Origin: Parafrankia irregularis | Lineage (GTDB): Bacteria > Actinomycetota > Actinomycetes > Frankiales > Frankiaceae | NCBI RefSeq assembly: GCF_001536285.1 | Contig: NZ_FAOZ01000003.1 | Location: 248,001 to 312,000 of the forward strand | Length of the DNA: 64,000 bases | Direction: 5' to 3' | Shown: positions 16,340 to 24,084 of the stretch, in pieces | Layout of the letters: the number at the start of each line of letters is the position of its first letter | Numbering within the stretch: the stretch's first letter is position 1 | The notes under the pieces: generated by a model | What the model was told of the DNA's origin: nothing | What the model saw: only the letters and a program-made list of their open reading frames with translations | Databases searched by the model: none | Translations under genes and position numbers: made by a program

Positions 16340-17269
16340 ATGGATCGCCTGACCGTAATGCGGAGCTTTGTCCGAGTCGCGGACGAAGGAAACTTCAGCC
16401 GCGCGGCACGACAGCTGAACATCTCGGGATCGCTGGTCTCCCGCCATGTCGCGGAACTCGAGAAACAACTCGACATTCGACTCGTGAACCGCACGGCGCG
16501 GGCCGTGACCCTGACCGCCGCCGGCCGGCGTTACCGCGACTTCGCCGACCGCATGCTTCAGGAAATGGATGCGGAGGACGCCGCACTCCGCGGCCTGCGG
16601 GAGCGGGTGGAAGGCCCGCTGGCAGTAATCTGCCCAAAATGGATCGGAAATCTCGACCTCGGCGAGGCGATCGCGGACTTCGCCGTCGACCACCCGAAGA
16701 TTCACGTGCGATTCGAGGTCGGTGGAATGTCGGACCGCCCGTTCGAGTTTCTCGACCAGGGCTACGACGTCGCCTTTCACACCCGGGATCTTCGCGACTC
16801 GACCATGCTGATCCGAAAGCTGGCGGACATCGAGTACGTGTTGTGCGCAGCGCCGGAGTACCTGGCCGCACGACCACCGCTCAAGGATCCCCAGCAGCTC
16901 GCCGAGAACGACTGCCTCATTCATCTCAACGACCCGATCTGGCACCTGCGCGGGAACGGTCAGGAGATCCATTCGAAGGTGCCGACGGCGGTCTACTCCT
17001 CGAACAGTTATCTCACCCTGCGCAAGGCCGCCGTCCGCGGCCGGGGGCTGGCACTGATGCCCATTCGCACCGTCTCCGCCGATCTCGCGAGCGGGCTGCT
17101 CGAACGAGCCCTTCCGGACTACCAGGGGCCGGCCCGGTCACTCTATGCGGTCCATTCACCCGGGGCGCACACCCTGCGCAAGGTCCGGGTTTTTCTCGAC
17201 TACATCACCGCGTGGTTCACACGGAACCCGATGACGGTCAGTTCGGCCGAGCTGAGCAAACCGGCCTGA
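16340..17269 (+). CDS. LysR-family transcriptional regulator
   Basis: A 309-residue LysR regulator. The N-terminal winged helix contains MRSFVRVADEGNFSRAARQLNISGSLVSRHVAELEKQL, a standard HTH with a normal linker helix. The effector domain (about residues 90-295) is intact and of the CrgA-like subclass. It lies on the same strand as the ring-cleavage operon, 160 bp upstream of it, rather than being divergent as is more usual. It is the obvious candidate activator of 17.4-23.5 kb. The effector is likely a pathway intermediate, but this is inference. Confidence 0.92.
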   Translation: MDRLTVMRSFVRVADEGNFSRAARQLNISGSLVSRHVAELEKQLDIRLVNRTARAVTLTAAGRRYRDFADRMLQEMDAEDAALRGLRERVEGPLAVICPKWIGNLDLGEAIADFAVDHPKIHVRFEVGGMSDRPFEFLDQGYDVAFHTRDLRDSTMLIRKLADIEYVLCAAPEYLAARPPLKDPQQLAENDCLIHLNDPIWHLRGNGQEIHSKVPTAVYSSNSYLTLRKAAVRGRGLALMPIRTVSADLASGLLERALPDYQGPARSLYAVHSPGAHTLRKVRVFLDYITAWFTRNPMTVSSAELSKPA

Positions 17270-17428
17270 ACCGAGCTTTACCAAGCCGCCTGCGTCCCGG
17301 ATCCGCATCATTAGCCTTCGCCGTGCGCACAGTCGGGAGGATGGTTCGACCGGTACAACGGCCCTAGGCTCACCGTATCGGCGTGGGGCAGCAAAGTCGC
17401 ACGTTTCCAGCTGAGGAGCACTGCACCC

Positions 17429-18361
17429 GTGACGATCCTGCGTATCGAACGCGCCGTCTACGCGGTCGACGATCTACCCACCTGCACAAGGTTCTTCCAG
17501 GACTTCGGCCTCACCCTGTCAGCCGCCCACGATGACGCGGACAAGGACGAGAACGAGGACCGGGCCGTGTTCACGACCCTGAGCAACCAGGCTGTCGAGC
17601 TCCGGCGGTCCGACGACCCGTCCCTTCCCCCGCCGGTCGAGCCCGGACCCACGATCCGCGAGGTGGTCTGGGGCGTCGACACGCAGGAGAACCTCGACCA
17701 GCTGGTCCGCGACCTGCGGACCGACCACGAGGTCCGGGTGGACGCCGCGGGTGTGGCGCATCTGTTCGACGAGACGGGCTTCGGCCTCGGGCTCGCCGTG
17801 GCCGCCCCCGCCGAGCCACCGGCCGTCGAGATCCCGGTCAACCGGTTCGGTGCCGTCGGGCGCTGGAACCGGGGCCTCGACCCGTTCGCACCGGTGCGCC
17901 CGCTGCGCCTGTGTCATGTGGCGCTGAACATCCCCAAGAACGGCTGGCAGAAGGCGGTCGCGTTCTACACCGACCGGCTGGGTTTTCGCATCACCGACCA
18001 GGTGCTGCCGATGGGAACCTTCATGCGCTGCGAAGGTGACTTCGACCAGCACACCTTGTTGTTGTGCCACCGGCCCGACCGCGCCGGAATCAATCACACC
18101 TCCTACGAGGTGAACAGTTTCGACGACGTCATCCTGGGCGGGAACCAGATGATCGAGGCCGGCTGGCGCGAGGCCAGGCGGCTCGGCCGGCACACCGTCG
18201 GGTCGAACGTCTTTCGTTTTGTTCACGCGCCGTGCGGCGGGCGGGTGGAATACGCGGCTGACATGGACCGCGTCGACGACTCGTACGCGCCCCGAACGCA
18301 CGAGGTCACCCCGCCGCACCACCTCTGGACGCTGCAGACCAACAGGGAGAGCGCACAATGA
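17429..18361 (+). CDS. Two-domain extradiol-type ring-cleavage dioxygenase (VOC superfamily)
   Basis: A 310-residue protein with two VOC modules, the size and layout of type I extradiol dioxygenases that open catechols next to the diol. The C-terminal module holds the Fe(II)-ligand set: His in RLCHVALNI (about residue 163), His in INHTSYEV (about 223) and Glu in RVEYAADMD (about 274). The N-terminal module is diverged and lacks ligands, as expected. GTG 17429 has GAGGAG upstream. The stop overlaps the aldehyde dehydrogenase start (ATGA). Together with the downstream genes it defines a meta-cleavage-like operon. The aromatic substrate cannot be deduced. Confidence 0.88.
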   Translation: MTILRIERAVYAVDDLPTCTRFFQDFGLTLSAAHDDADKDENEDRAVFTTLSNQAVELRRSDDPSLPPPVEPGPTIREVVWGVDTQENLDQLVRDLRTDHEVRVDAAGVAHLFDETGFGLGLAVAAPAEPPAVEIPVNRFGAVGRWNRGLDPFAPVRPLRLCHVALNIPKNGWQKAVAFYTDRLGFRITDQVLPMGTFMRCEGDFDQHTLLLCHRPDRAGINHTSYEVNSFDDVILGGNQMIEAGWREARRLGRHTVGSNVFRFVHAPCGGRVEYAADMDRVDDSYAPRTHEVTPPHHLWTLQTNRESAQ

Positions 18362-19845
18362 CGACGCAGCCGGGCATTTACGAGGTGCCCGAGCCGGTTG
18401 CGGTCGCGACCGACTATCCGACCCTCGCGATGCACATCGACGGCCGCTGGACCGACGGCAGCGGTGACCGCCGCGAGGCCGTCATCAACCCGGCCACCGG
18501 CACGCCGCTGGGCAGTGTTCCGCTGGCGGAGAAGGCCGACCTGGACGCCGCGCTCGCGGCGGCGGCCCGCGGCTACCGGATCTGGCGCGACACGCCGGTC
18601 GAGCGACGGTCGCGGATTCTGCGCCGGGCCGCGGACCTGCTGCGTGAACGCGCCCCCCAGATTGGCCGGGTGATGACGCTCGAGCAGGGCAAGGCACTGT
18701 CGGAGGCCGTCGGTGAGGTCCAGCGGGTGGCGACCCTGCTCGACTGGGACTGTGAGGAGGGCCGCCGCGCCTACGGGCGGATCATCCCGACCGGGCCCGG
18801 TGAGACCCTCACCGTGCGCCGCGAACCGATCGGCCCGGTCGCCGCCTTCACGCCCTGGAACTTCCCGGCCGGCAGCCCCATGCGCAAGATCGCGGCCGCG
18901 CTGTCCGCCGGCTGCTCGATCGTGATCAAGGCCTCGGAGGAGGTGCCCGCAACCGCCTGCGCGCTGGTGCGGTGCTTCGAGGAGGCCGGGGTTCCGGCCG
19001 GGGTCCTGAACCTGGTCTTCGGCGTCCCGGCGGAGGTGTCCGAACATCTCGTCGCCTCGCCGACGATCCGGTTCGTCGCGTTCACCGGGTCGGTGCCGGT
19101 CGGCAAGAAGCTCGCCGGGCTCGCCGCCGCGGTGATGAAGCCGACGATCATGGAACTGGGTGGGCACGCCCCGGTCATCATCTGCGACGACGTCGATCCG
19201 GCGGCCGCGGCCGCCGCCTGCGCCCGCGGCAAGTACACCAACGCCGGTCAGGTGTGCACCTCACCGAGCCGCTTCTTCGTGCACGACAGCATCCACGACG
19301 AGTTCGTCGACGCGTTCGTCAAGGCCTCCGAGGCGGTCGTGGTCGGGGACGGCCTGGCGCCGGGCGTCCAGATGGGCCCGTTGGCCAACGAGCGCCGCCG
19401 GGCCGCCGTCCGGCGCCTGGTCGACGACGCCCGCGACCGCGGGGCGGCCGTGCTGACCGGCGGCGAGGACCTCCCCGGCCCGGGATTCTTCTACCGCCCG
19501 ACCGTGCTGGCGGACGTCCCCGCCGACGCCGAGATCCTGCGGGACGAGCCGTTCGGCCCGGTGGCTCCGGTGATCCGCTTCCGCGCGCTCGACGACGCGA
19601 TCGCGCAGGCGAACGCGCTCCCCTACGGCCTGGCCGCCTACGGCTTCACCCACCGGGCGGACACCGTCGCCCGGCTCACCGACGCCTTCGAGGCCGGGAT
19701 CCTGTCGATCAACCATGTGGGCGGGTCCGTGCCGCAGGCGCCGTCCGGGGGCTTCAAGGAGAGCGGCCACGGGCGCGAGGGGGGATCCGAGGGCCTGGAC
19801 GGCTACCTGGTCACCAAGCGCGTCTCGCACCGGCTGGCGATCTGA
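18358..19845 (+). CDS. NAD(P)-dependent aldehyde/semialdehyde dehydrogenase
   Basis: A complete 495-residue aldehyde dehydrogenase closest in pattern to succinate-semialdehyde/hydroxymuconic-semialdehyde dehydrogenases. The key parts are FTPWNFPAGSPMRKIAAAL, VIKASEEVPATA, FTGSVPVGKKL, MELGGHAPVII with the base Glu, NAGQVCTSPSRF with the nucleophilic Cys, and DEPFGPVAPV. The start overlaps the dioxygenase stop by four bases, so the dioxygenase product could be passed on as a semialdehyde. Its stop codon is the first element of the tandem minicistron array leading to the FAH gene. Confidence 0.93.
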   Translation: MTTQPGIYEVPEPVAVATDYPTLAMHIDGRWTDGSGDRREAVINPATGTPLGSVPLAEKADLDAALAAAARGYRIWRDTPVERRSRILRRAADLLRERAPQIGRVMTLEQGKALSEAVGEVQRVATLLDWDCEEGRRAYGRIIPTGPGETLTVRREPIGPVAAFTPWNFPAGSPMRKIAAALSAGCSIVIKASEEVPATACALVRCFEEAGVPAGVLNLVFGVPAEVSEHLVASPTIRFVAFTGSVPVGKKLAGLAAAVMKPTIMELGGHAPVIICDDVDPAAAAAACARGKYTNAGQVCTSPSRFFVHDSIHDEFVDAFVKASEAVVVGDGLAPGVQMGPLANERRRAAVRRLVDDARDRGAAVLTGGEDLPGPGFFYRPTVLADVPADAEILRDEPFGPVAPVIRFRALDDAIAQANALPYGLAAYGFTHRADTVARLTDAFEAGILSINHVGGSVPQAPSGGFKESGHGREGGSEGLDGYLVTKRVSHRLAI

Positions 19846-19893
19846 TGCGGACGATCTGATGCGGGCGATCTGATGCGGGCGATCTGATGCGAT
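19838..19893 (+). repeat. 14-bp tandem repeat forming a chain of stop-start minicistrons
   Basis: CGATCTGATGCGG plus one base occurs four times in tandem (19838-19851, 19852-19865, 19866-19879, 19880-19893). Each unit contains TGATG, a stop overlapped by a start. The first TGA ends the aldehyde dehydrogenase. ATGs at 19845, 19859 and 19873 each open a four-codon frame (Met-Arg-Thr/Ala-Ile) ending in the TGA of the next unit; the fourth ATG (19887) starts the FAH gene. No Shine-Dalgarno sequence is seen, so repeated termination-reinitiation is the likely mode of coupling. Confidence 0.8.
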
Positions 19894-20690
19894 GGTGCCG
19901 TTTCGAACGCGGTGGCGTGCCGAGCTTCGGGGTCATCGTCGACGAGCAGGTCTGCCCCGTCGACGGTGACCCGTTCGCCGGGCACCGGCCCAGCGGCGAG
20001 CCCGTGGCGCTGGCCGAGGTGCGGCTGCTGGCGCCGGTGCTGCCCCCGACCTTCTTCGCCGTCGGCCTGAACTACGCCAGCCACATCGAGCACGCGCGGG
20101 AACGCGGCTACGCCCTCGCGGTGATGCCCGAGCGCCCGGAGATCGGTTACCGGGCCAACAGCGCACTGATCGGGCCCGGCGAGGCCATCGTCAAACCGGC
20201 CGACTGCACCGGCCGGTTCGAGACCGAGGGCGAGCTGGTGGCGGTGATCGGGCGCCGGGTGCGGCACTGCTCCCGCGAGCAGGCCGTCGACGCGGTGTTC
20301 GGCTGGACGATCGGCAACGACGTCAGTGCCCGGGAGTGGCAGCGCAGCGACCGCACCCTGTGGCGGTCCAAGAACAGCGACACCTTCAAGCCGATGGGTC
20401 CGTGGATCGAGACCGACGTCGACGCTCTGGCCGCCACCACCACGGTCAGTCTGGACGACACGGAGGTCGCGCGGTTCGCCACCGGAGACATGATCTTCGA
20501 TCCCTACGACTACATCCGCGAGATCTCCCGCTACATCACGCTCATGCCCGGCGACGTCCTGTGGATGGGCACCGAGTCGGTCGTGGCGATGGAACCGGGC
20601 CAGACCGTCGGCGTGACGATCTCCGGCATCGGCACGCTGAGCAATCCGGTGGAGCTGGAGAAGTCGTCAGCAGCGGCCGAGGAGAAATGA
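19887..20690 (+). CDS. Fumarylacetoacetate hydrolase (FAH)-family protein
   Basis: A 267-residue FAH-fold metal-dependent hydrolase, decarboxylase or isomerase. The core is FAVGLNYASHIEHA, then FETEGELVAVIGRRVRHC carrying the Glu-x-Glu metal ligands, GNDVSAREWQ, KNSDTFKPMGPWI and GDVLWMGTESV. In meta-cleavage pathways such proteins process 2-oxo-dienoate intermediates. Translation starts at the ATG in the fourth unit of the 14-bp repeat and has no evident ribosome-binding site, implying dependence on upstream translation. The stop overlaps the next start. A role after the dioxygenase and dehydrogenase is likely; the exact step is not determinable. Confidence 0.9.
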   Translation: MRWCRFERGGVPSFGVIVDEQVCPVDGDPFAGHRPSGEPVALAEVRLLAPVLPPTFFAVGLNYASHIEHARERGYALAVMPERPEIGYRANSALIGPGEAIVKPADCTGRFETEGELVAVIGRRVRHCSREQAVDAVFGWTIGNDVSAREWQRSDRTLWRSKNSDTFKPMGPWIETDVDALAATTTVSLDDTEVARFATGDMIFDPYDYIREISRYITLMPGDVLWMGTESVVAMEPGQTVGVTISGIGTLSNPVELEKSSAAAEEK

Positions 20691-21166
20691 TGAGCAACCG
20701 ACCCGCCTATATCCATCACGTCAACTTCCCGACCACCGATCCGGAGCGCACGAAGGCCTGGTACTCGAAGGTTTTCGGGCTCAGGGCGATCACCCCGAAG
20801 AGCAACACCAGGGTGGTCCTGATGACCCGCGGGAACTTCGACCTGCATTTCACCCCGGTCGAGGAGATGGACCGCATGTCGCCCTACCACTTCGCCATGG
20901 AGGTGGAGGACTGGGACGGCTTTCTCGCCCACCTGCACGAACTGGGCGTCCGGCACACCCGGCCCATCGAGCGGCCCGAGAACAACTCGAAGTTCTGCTA
21001 CATCCACGACCCCGACCACACCATGATCGAGATCGTTTACCACGGCAACCGCCCCGGGGCCGGCGGCGGAGCGCCACCCCGCCAGGCCGCCGCACCCGCA
21101 CCCACCCCCGCGGCCGCGCCCGCCTTCATCGACGACTCCGCCGACTCCGCCGCCAAGGGAGCGTGA
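20690..21166 (+). CDS. Single-domain VOC/glyoxalase-fold protein
   Basis: A 158-residue VOC protein. Its core AYIHHVNFPTTDPERTKAWYSKVFGL is the first beta-alpha-beta unit with a possible His ligand, and DPDHTMIEIVY carries the terminal Glu ligand. The last 40 residues are a Pro/Ala-rich, probably disordered tail. Two adjacent ATGs exist (20687 and 20690); the second is favoured because GGAG ends five bases before it. It overlaps the FAH stop (TGATG). It may be a second dioxygenase, a lyase or an isomerase of the pathway. Confidence 0.85.
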   Translation: MSNRPAYIHHVNFPTTDPERTKAWYSKVFGLRAITPKSNTRVVLMTRGNFDLHFTPVEEMDRMSPYHFAMEVEDWDGFLAHLHELGVRHTRPIERPENNSKFCYIHDPDHTMIEIVYHGNRPGAGGGAPPRQAAAPAPTPAAAPAFIDDSADSAAKGA

Positions 21167-21169
21167 CCC

Positions 21170-21973
21170 ATGCCCACCACGACGTCCTCGGACGGCACCG
21201 GGATCTACTACGAGGTGCACGGCACCGGCCCGGCCGTCCTGTTCGTGCACGGTTCGGGCGGGCACCACGCCGCCTGGTGGCAGCAGGTTCCCGTGCTGCG
21301 CGACCGGTTCACCGTCATCACCCTCGACCTGCGCGGTTTCGGCCGTTCGGACTCCACCATGGACGAGTTCGACAGCCGGGCGTTTCCCGATGACATCACC
21401 GCCGTTCTCGTCGACTCCGGGGTGCAGCGCGCGGTGCTGGTCGGGCAGTCCATCGGGGCCGCGGCCGCGCTGCGTGCCGCGCTGCGCCGGCCCGGTCTCG
21501 CCGCCGGTGTGGTGCTCGCGCACTCGCTCGGCGGCATCGACCATCCTGACCTGGCCGCACGGGTCCAGGCCGACCGGGCCGAGGCGGTGAAGCTGCCCGT
21601 CCTGGACCGGCTGCTCACTCCCCGCTTCCAGGCCGAGGAGCAGGAGAAGACGTTCCTGTTCCGGCAGATGGGCACCTTCAACACCGCGAAGATGGCGGAC
21701 CTTCGCAATCTCAACACCGACGGTCCGACCGTCGCCGAGCTCGCCGGCTCCGGCATTCCGCTCTGTTTCCTCGCCGGGGAGAACGACGCGGTGCTGCGCC
21801 CGGACACCGTCCGCGCCGCGGCGGCACTTCTCCCGAGCGCGACGCTGGAACTCGTCCCGGCCGCGCCGCACTCGATGTACTGGGAGGCGCCCGACCTGTT
21901 CAACGCCGCCCTCATCCGCTTCCTGGAAAAGGCGTACGCCTCGGAGCTCGCGACCGCTGGAGCGTCGGCATGA
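21170..21973 (+). CDS. Alpha/beta hydrolase (meta-cleavage-product hydrolase-like)
   Basis: A 267-residue alpha/beta hydrolase with oxyanion region VLFVHGSGGHHAAWW, nucleophile elbow VGQSIGAA, the acid in AGENDAVLRP and catalytic His in AAPHSMYWEAP. Size and motifs match carbon-carbon hydrolases of meta-cleavage pathways (BphD/HsaD type), but also carboxylesterases and 3-oxoadipate enol-lactonases. It starts three bases after the VOC stop. The next gene starts within its stop codon (ATGA). Position beside an extradiol dioxygenase favours a ring-fission-product hydrolase. Confidence 0.88.
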   Translation: MPTTTSSDGTGIYYEVHGTGPAVLFVHGSGGHHAAWWQQVPVLRDRFTVITLDLRGFGRSDSTMDEFDSRAFPDDITAVLVDSGVQRAVLVGQSIGAAAALRAALRRPGLAAGVVLAHSLGGIDHPDLAARVQADRAEAVKLPVLDRLLTPRFQAEEQEKTFLFRQMGTFNTAKMADLRNLNTDGPTVAELAGSGIPLCFLAGENDAVLRPDTVRAAAALLPSATLELVPAAPHSMYWEAPDLFNAALIRFLEKAYASELATAGASA

Positions 21974-22431
21974 CCCTGCTGTTCAGTGATGCCCGGACCC
22001 TCGTGGACGACGCCCGGGAGCGCGCGCTCGAACTGGGCAAGGCGCTGAGCATCGCCGTCGTCGACTACGGCGGCTTCACCGTTCTGGTGGAGCGGATGGA
22101 CGGTGCCCGCCCCATGACGCCGGCCATCGCCCTGTCGAAGGCCTACTCGGCGGCCGTCATGCAGCGGCCGACCGAGATGCTGGAGAACTGGCGCCAGTCC
22201 GACCCGGTCTTCTTCACCCAGGTGGGACGGATGGGACAGCACCCCATCGTCGCCACCAAGGGTGGCTACACCCTCAAGCGGGACGGCGCGATCCTCGGCG
22301 GGATCGGCATCTCCGGTGGCAGCCCGGACGAGGACCAGCAGATCTGCGAAGCCGTCGTCGCGGCCGCCGGCTTCGCCGTCGACTTCCCGGCCTGGGCCGG
22401 GGCACGCCGAGAGGCGAACGGACATGGCTGA
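21970..22431 (+). CDS. GlcG/HbpS-family protein (heme-binding domain DUF336)
   Basis: A 153-residue protein of the GlcG/HbpS family. The pattern ALSIAVVDYGGFTVLVERMDGARPMTPAIALSKAYSA, then GGYTLKRDGAILGGIGISGGSPDEDQQICEAVV, is diagnostic. There is no signal peptide, so it is cytosolic, unlike secreted HbpS. Members often sit in degradation operons, and their function is poorly defined; heme or small-ligand binding is known for HbpS. It overlaps the hydrolase stop upstream and the MetE-like start downstream by eight bases. Confidence 0.88.
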   Translation: MTLLFSDARTLVDDARERALELGKALSIAVVDYGGFTVLVERMDGARPMTPAIALSKAYSAAVMQRPTEMLENWRQSDPVFFTQVGRMGQHPIVATKGGYTLKRDGAILGGIGISGGSPDEDQQICEAVVAAAGFAVDFPAWAGARREANGHG

Positions 22432-23548
22432 CGACTTCAAGTACCACATCGACCACCACGCGAGCCTGCTGCCACCGGCCGAGCTGGTCGAGACCCGGGC
22501 GGCACAGCTGCGCGGAGCCGTCGACGGTGCGGCGCTGCTGGCCGCCGAGGAGACCGCGATCAGCCAGGCGCTGCTCGCCCAGCGCCGGCTGGGCCTGGCC
22601 GCGCTCAGCGACGGGGAGTTCCGCCGGCGCAACCATCTGTCCGTCGTCTACGACGGGGTCGCCGGGTTCACCGACAAGCCGCTGCCCGGCGGCGCGTTCG
22701 CCGACCTCGTCGGCATCGCGCACGCGCCGGAGGTCCGCGGGCTGACCGATCGCCCGGTCGGGCAGGGCCGGCTGGCCAAGCACGAGGCCGACTGTCTGCT
22801 GTCCGGCACCGACCGCCCGACGCTGGTGGCGCTACCGTCCCCGGGCTTCCTCGCCGAGCTGGCCGGAGGCGTCGCCGTCACCGGCGGTGAAGCCGGGCAG
22901 GGCGGGACGTCCGGGGCGGCCGGGCAGGTCGAGCAGGTCGGTGCGGATCTCGCTCGGATCCTGGGCGCGGAGATCGCCGCCCTGGCCGCCGACGGCATCC
23001 GTTACATCCTGCTGACCAACCCCGCGTACACCTTCCTGCTCACCGAGCAGGGGCGGTCGCAGGCCCGGTCGCGCGGCATCGATCCGGACTCGACCATCGA
23101 ACGGATGTCGCAGGTCGACGCCCAGGTCCTCGCCGGCCTGGAGACCCCGGCGGAGTTCCGCGTCGGCCTCGACATCACCGCCACCGGTGCGGTCGGCGGT
23201 GGCTACGACCCGGCTGCCGTCGAGCGGTTCCTGGGCGGCCTCGGATTCGGCCGGCTGTGCGTCGAATACCCGGCGGCACCCGCGGAGCGTTTCCCGCTCG
23301 GGCAGCTGCCCGCCGGCCTGGTGGTGTCACTCGGCATCGTCGACGTCGACGACCCGGAGCTGGAGCCCGTCGACGAACTGGTCGGCCGGATCGACGACGC
23401 GGCCGCCCTGATCGACGTCGACGACATCGCGATCTCGACGAACGGCGGGTTCCACGCCACGACCGTGCCGCTGGACGCGGCACACCAGCGCGCGAAGCTG
23501 CAGCGGGTCGAGATGGTCGCCCGCTACTTCTGGGGCAACGAGCTCTGA
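22424..23548 (+). CDS. MetE-like (UROD/MetE superfamily) protein lacking the zinc cysteines
   Basis: A 374-residue protein resembling the C-terminal barrel of cobalamin-independent methionine synthase: ALSDGEFRRRNHL, GLGFGRLCVEYPAAP, VSLGIVDVDDPELEPVDELVGRI and DIAISTNGGFHAT. The last motif aligns with the NPDCGLKTR zinc loop but Gly replaces Cys. The usual HxC ligand pair also appears lost (VGLDITATG); only the Glu of CVEY remains. It is therefore unlikely to be a methionine synthase, and may have a different reaction. It is the last gene of the operon and a terminator hairpin follows 8 bp after its stop. No N-terminal MetE half exists. Confidence 0.8.
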   Translation: MADDFKYHIDHHASLLPPAELVETRAAQLRGAVDGAALLAAEETAISQALLAQRRLGLAALSDGEFRRRNHLSVVYDGVAGFTDKPLPGGAFADLVGIAHAPEVRGLTDRPVGQGRLAKHEADCLLSGTDRPTLVALPSPGFLAELAGGVAVTGGEAGQGGTSGAAGQVEQVGADLARILGAEIAALAADGIRYILLTNPAYTFLLTEQGRSQARSRGIDPDSTIERMSQVDAQVLAGLETPAEFRVGLDITATGAVGGGYDPAAVERFLGGLGFGRLCVEYPAAPAERFPLGQLPAGLVVSLGIVDVDDPELEPVDELVGRIDDAAALIDVDDIAISTNGGFHATTVPLDAAHQRAKLQRVEMVARYFWGNEL

Positions 23549-23555
23549 CCGCCCG

Positions 23556-23586
23556 CCCGGCGGGGCCGGATCTCGTCCCCGCCGGG
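23556..23586. terminator. Hairpin terminator of ring-cleavage operon
   Basis: CCCGGCGGGG and CCCCGCCGGG form a perfect 10-bp stem around an 11-nt loop immediately after the MetE-like gene. Confidence 0.75.
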
Positions 23587-23665
23587 CACGTGCGACCTGT
23601 CGAACAGCGGGCATGCACGGAGAGGAGAGTGTTCGACAGAAGCTGCCGGCAGGAAGGTCAGCACT

Positions 23666-23989
23666 GTGAACAACGAACCGCAGATCGCCGCCGCGGATCG
23701 CGCCCGGCGCCGCGAGCGGCTGGAACACAGCGTCCAGCAGCTGTCCGACGCGCAGGTCCAGGCCGATGAGGACGAGTTCCGCCTCGGCCTGGCGGCGCTG
23801 CGCGAGTTCAGCCACAGCCACGGCCACACCCGGGTCCCGGACGGTCAGCTGGATCCGAGCGGCTTCCCCCTCGCGACCTGGGTCGCCGGTCAGCGCGTGG
23901 CGCACCTGGAGGATCGGCTCCCACCGGCGCGACGGTCCGCGCTGGAACGGATCCCCGGCTGGCAGTGGGAGCCGGCCACGCATCGCTGA
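23666..23989 (+). CDS. Stand-alone helicase-associated (HA) domain protein
   Basis: A 107-residue protein. Residues 35-100 match the pattern of the helicase-associated domain repeated at the C-terminus of some actinobacterial helicases: LAALREFSHSHGHTRVPDG, then LATWVAGQRVAHLEDRL and ALERIPGWQWE. An N-terminal charged helix precedes it. No helicase core is nearby, so this is a single free HA module, possibly nucleic-acid-binding. GTG 23666 starts after AGGAAGG. It is separate from the preceding operon because of the terminator. Confidence 0.7.
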   Translation: MNNEPQIAAADRARRRERLEHSVQQLSDAQVQADEDEFRLGLAALREFSHSHGHTRVPDGQLDPSGFPLATWVAGQRVAHLEDRLPPARRSALERIPGWQWEPATHR

Positions 23990-24084
23990 ACGGGCCGCGC
24001 ACCGAGGAACCGGCGCAACGGCGCAACGGCGGACCACCGTACCGTGGTCGCGGTGGTCCGCCGCGTGATGAGAACATCCGCAGC

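Noticed and set aside
22424-22500. Cobalamin or SAM riboswitch before the MetE-like gene
   Set aside because: The gene starts inside the preceding coding sequence, leaving no leader for a riboswitch.
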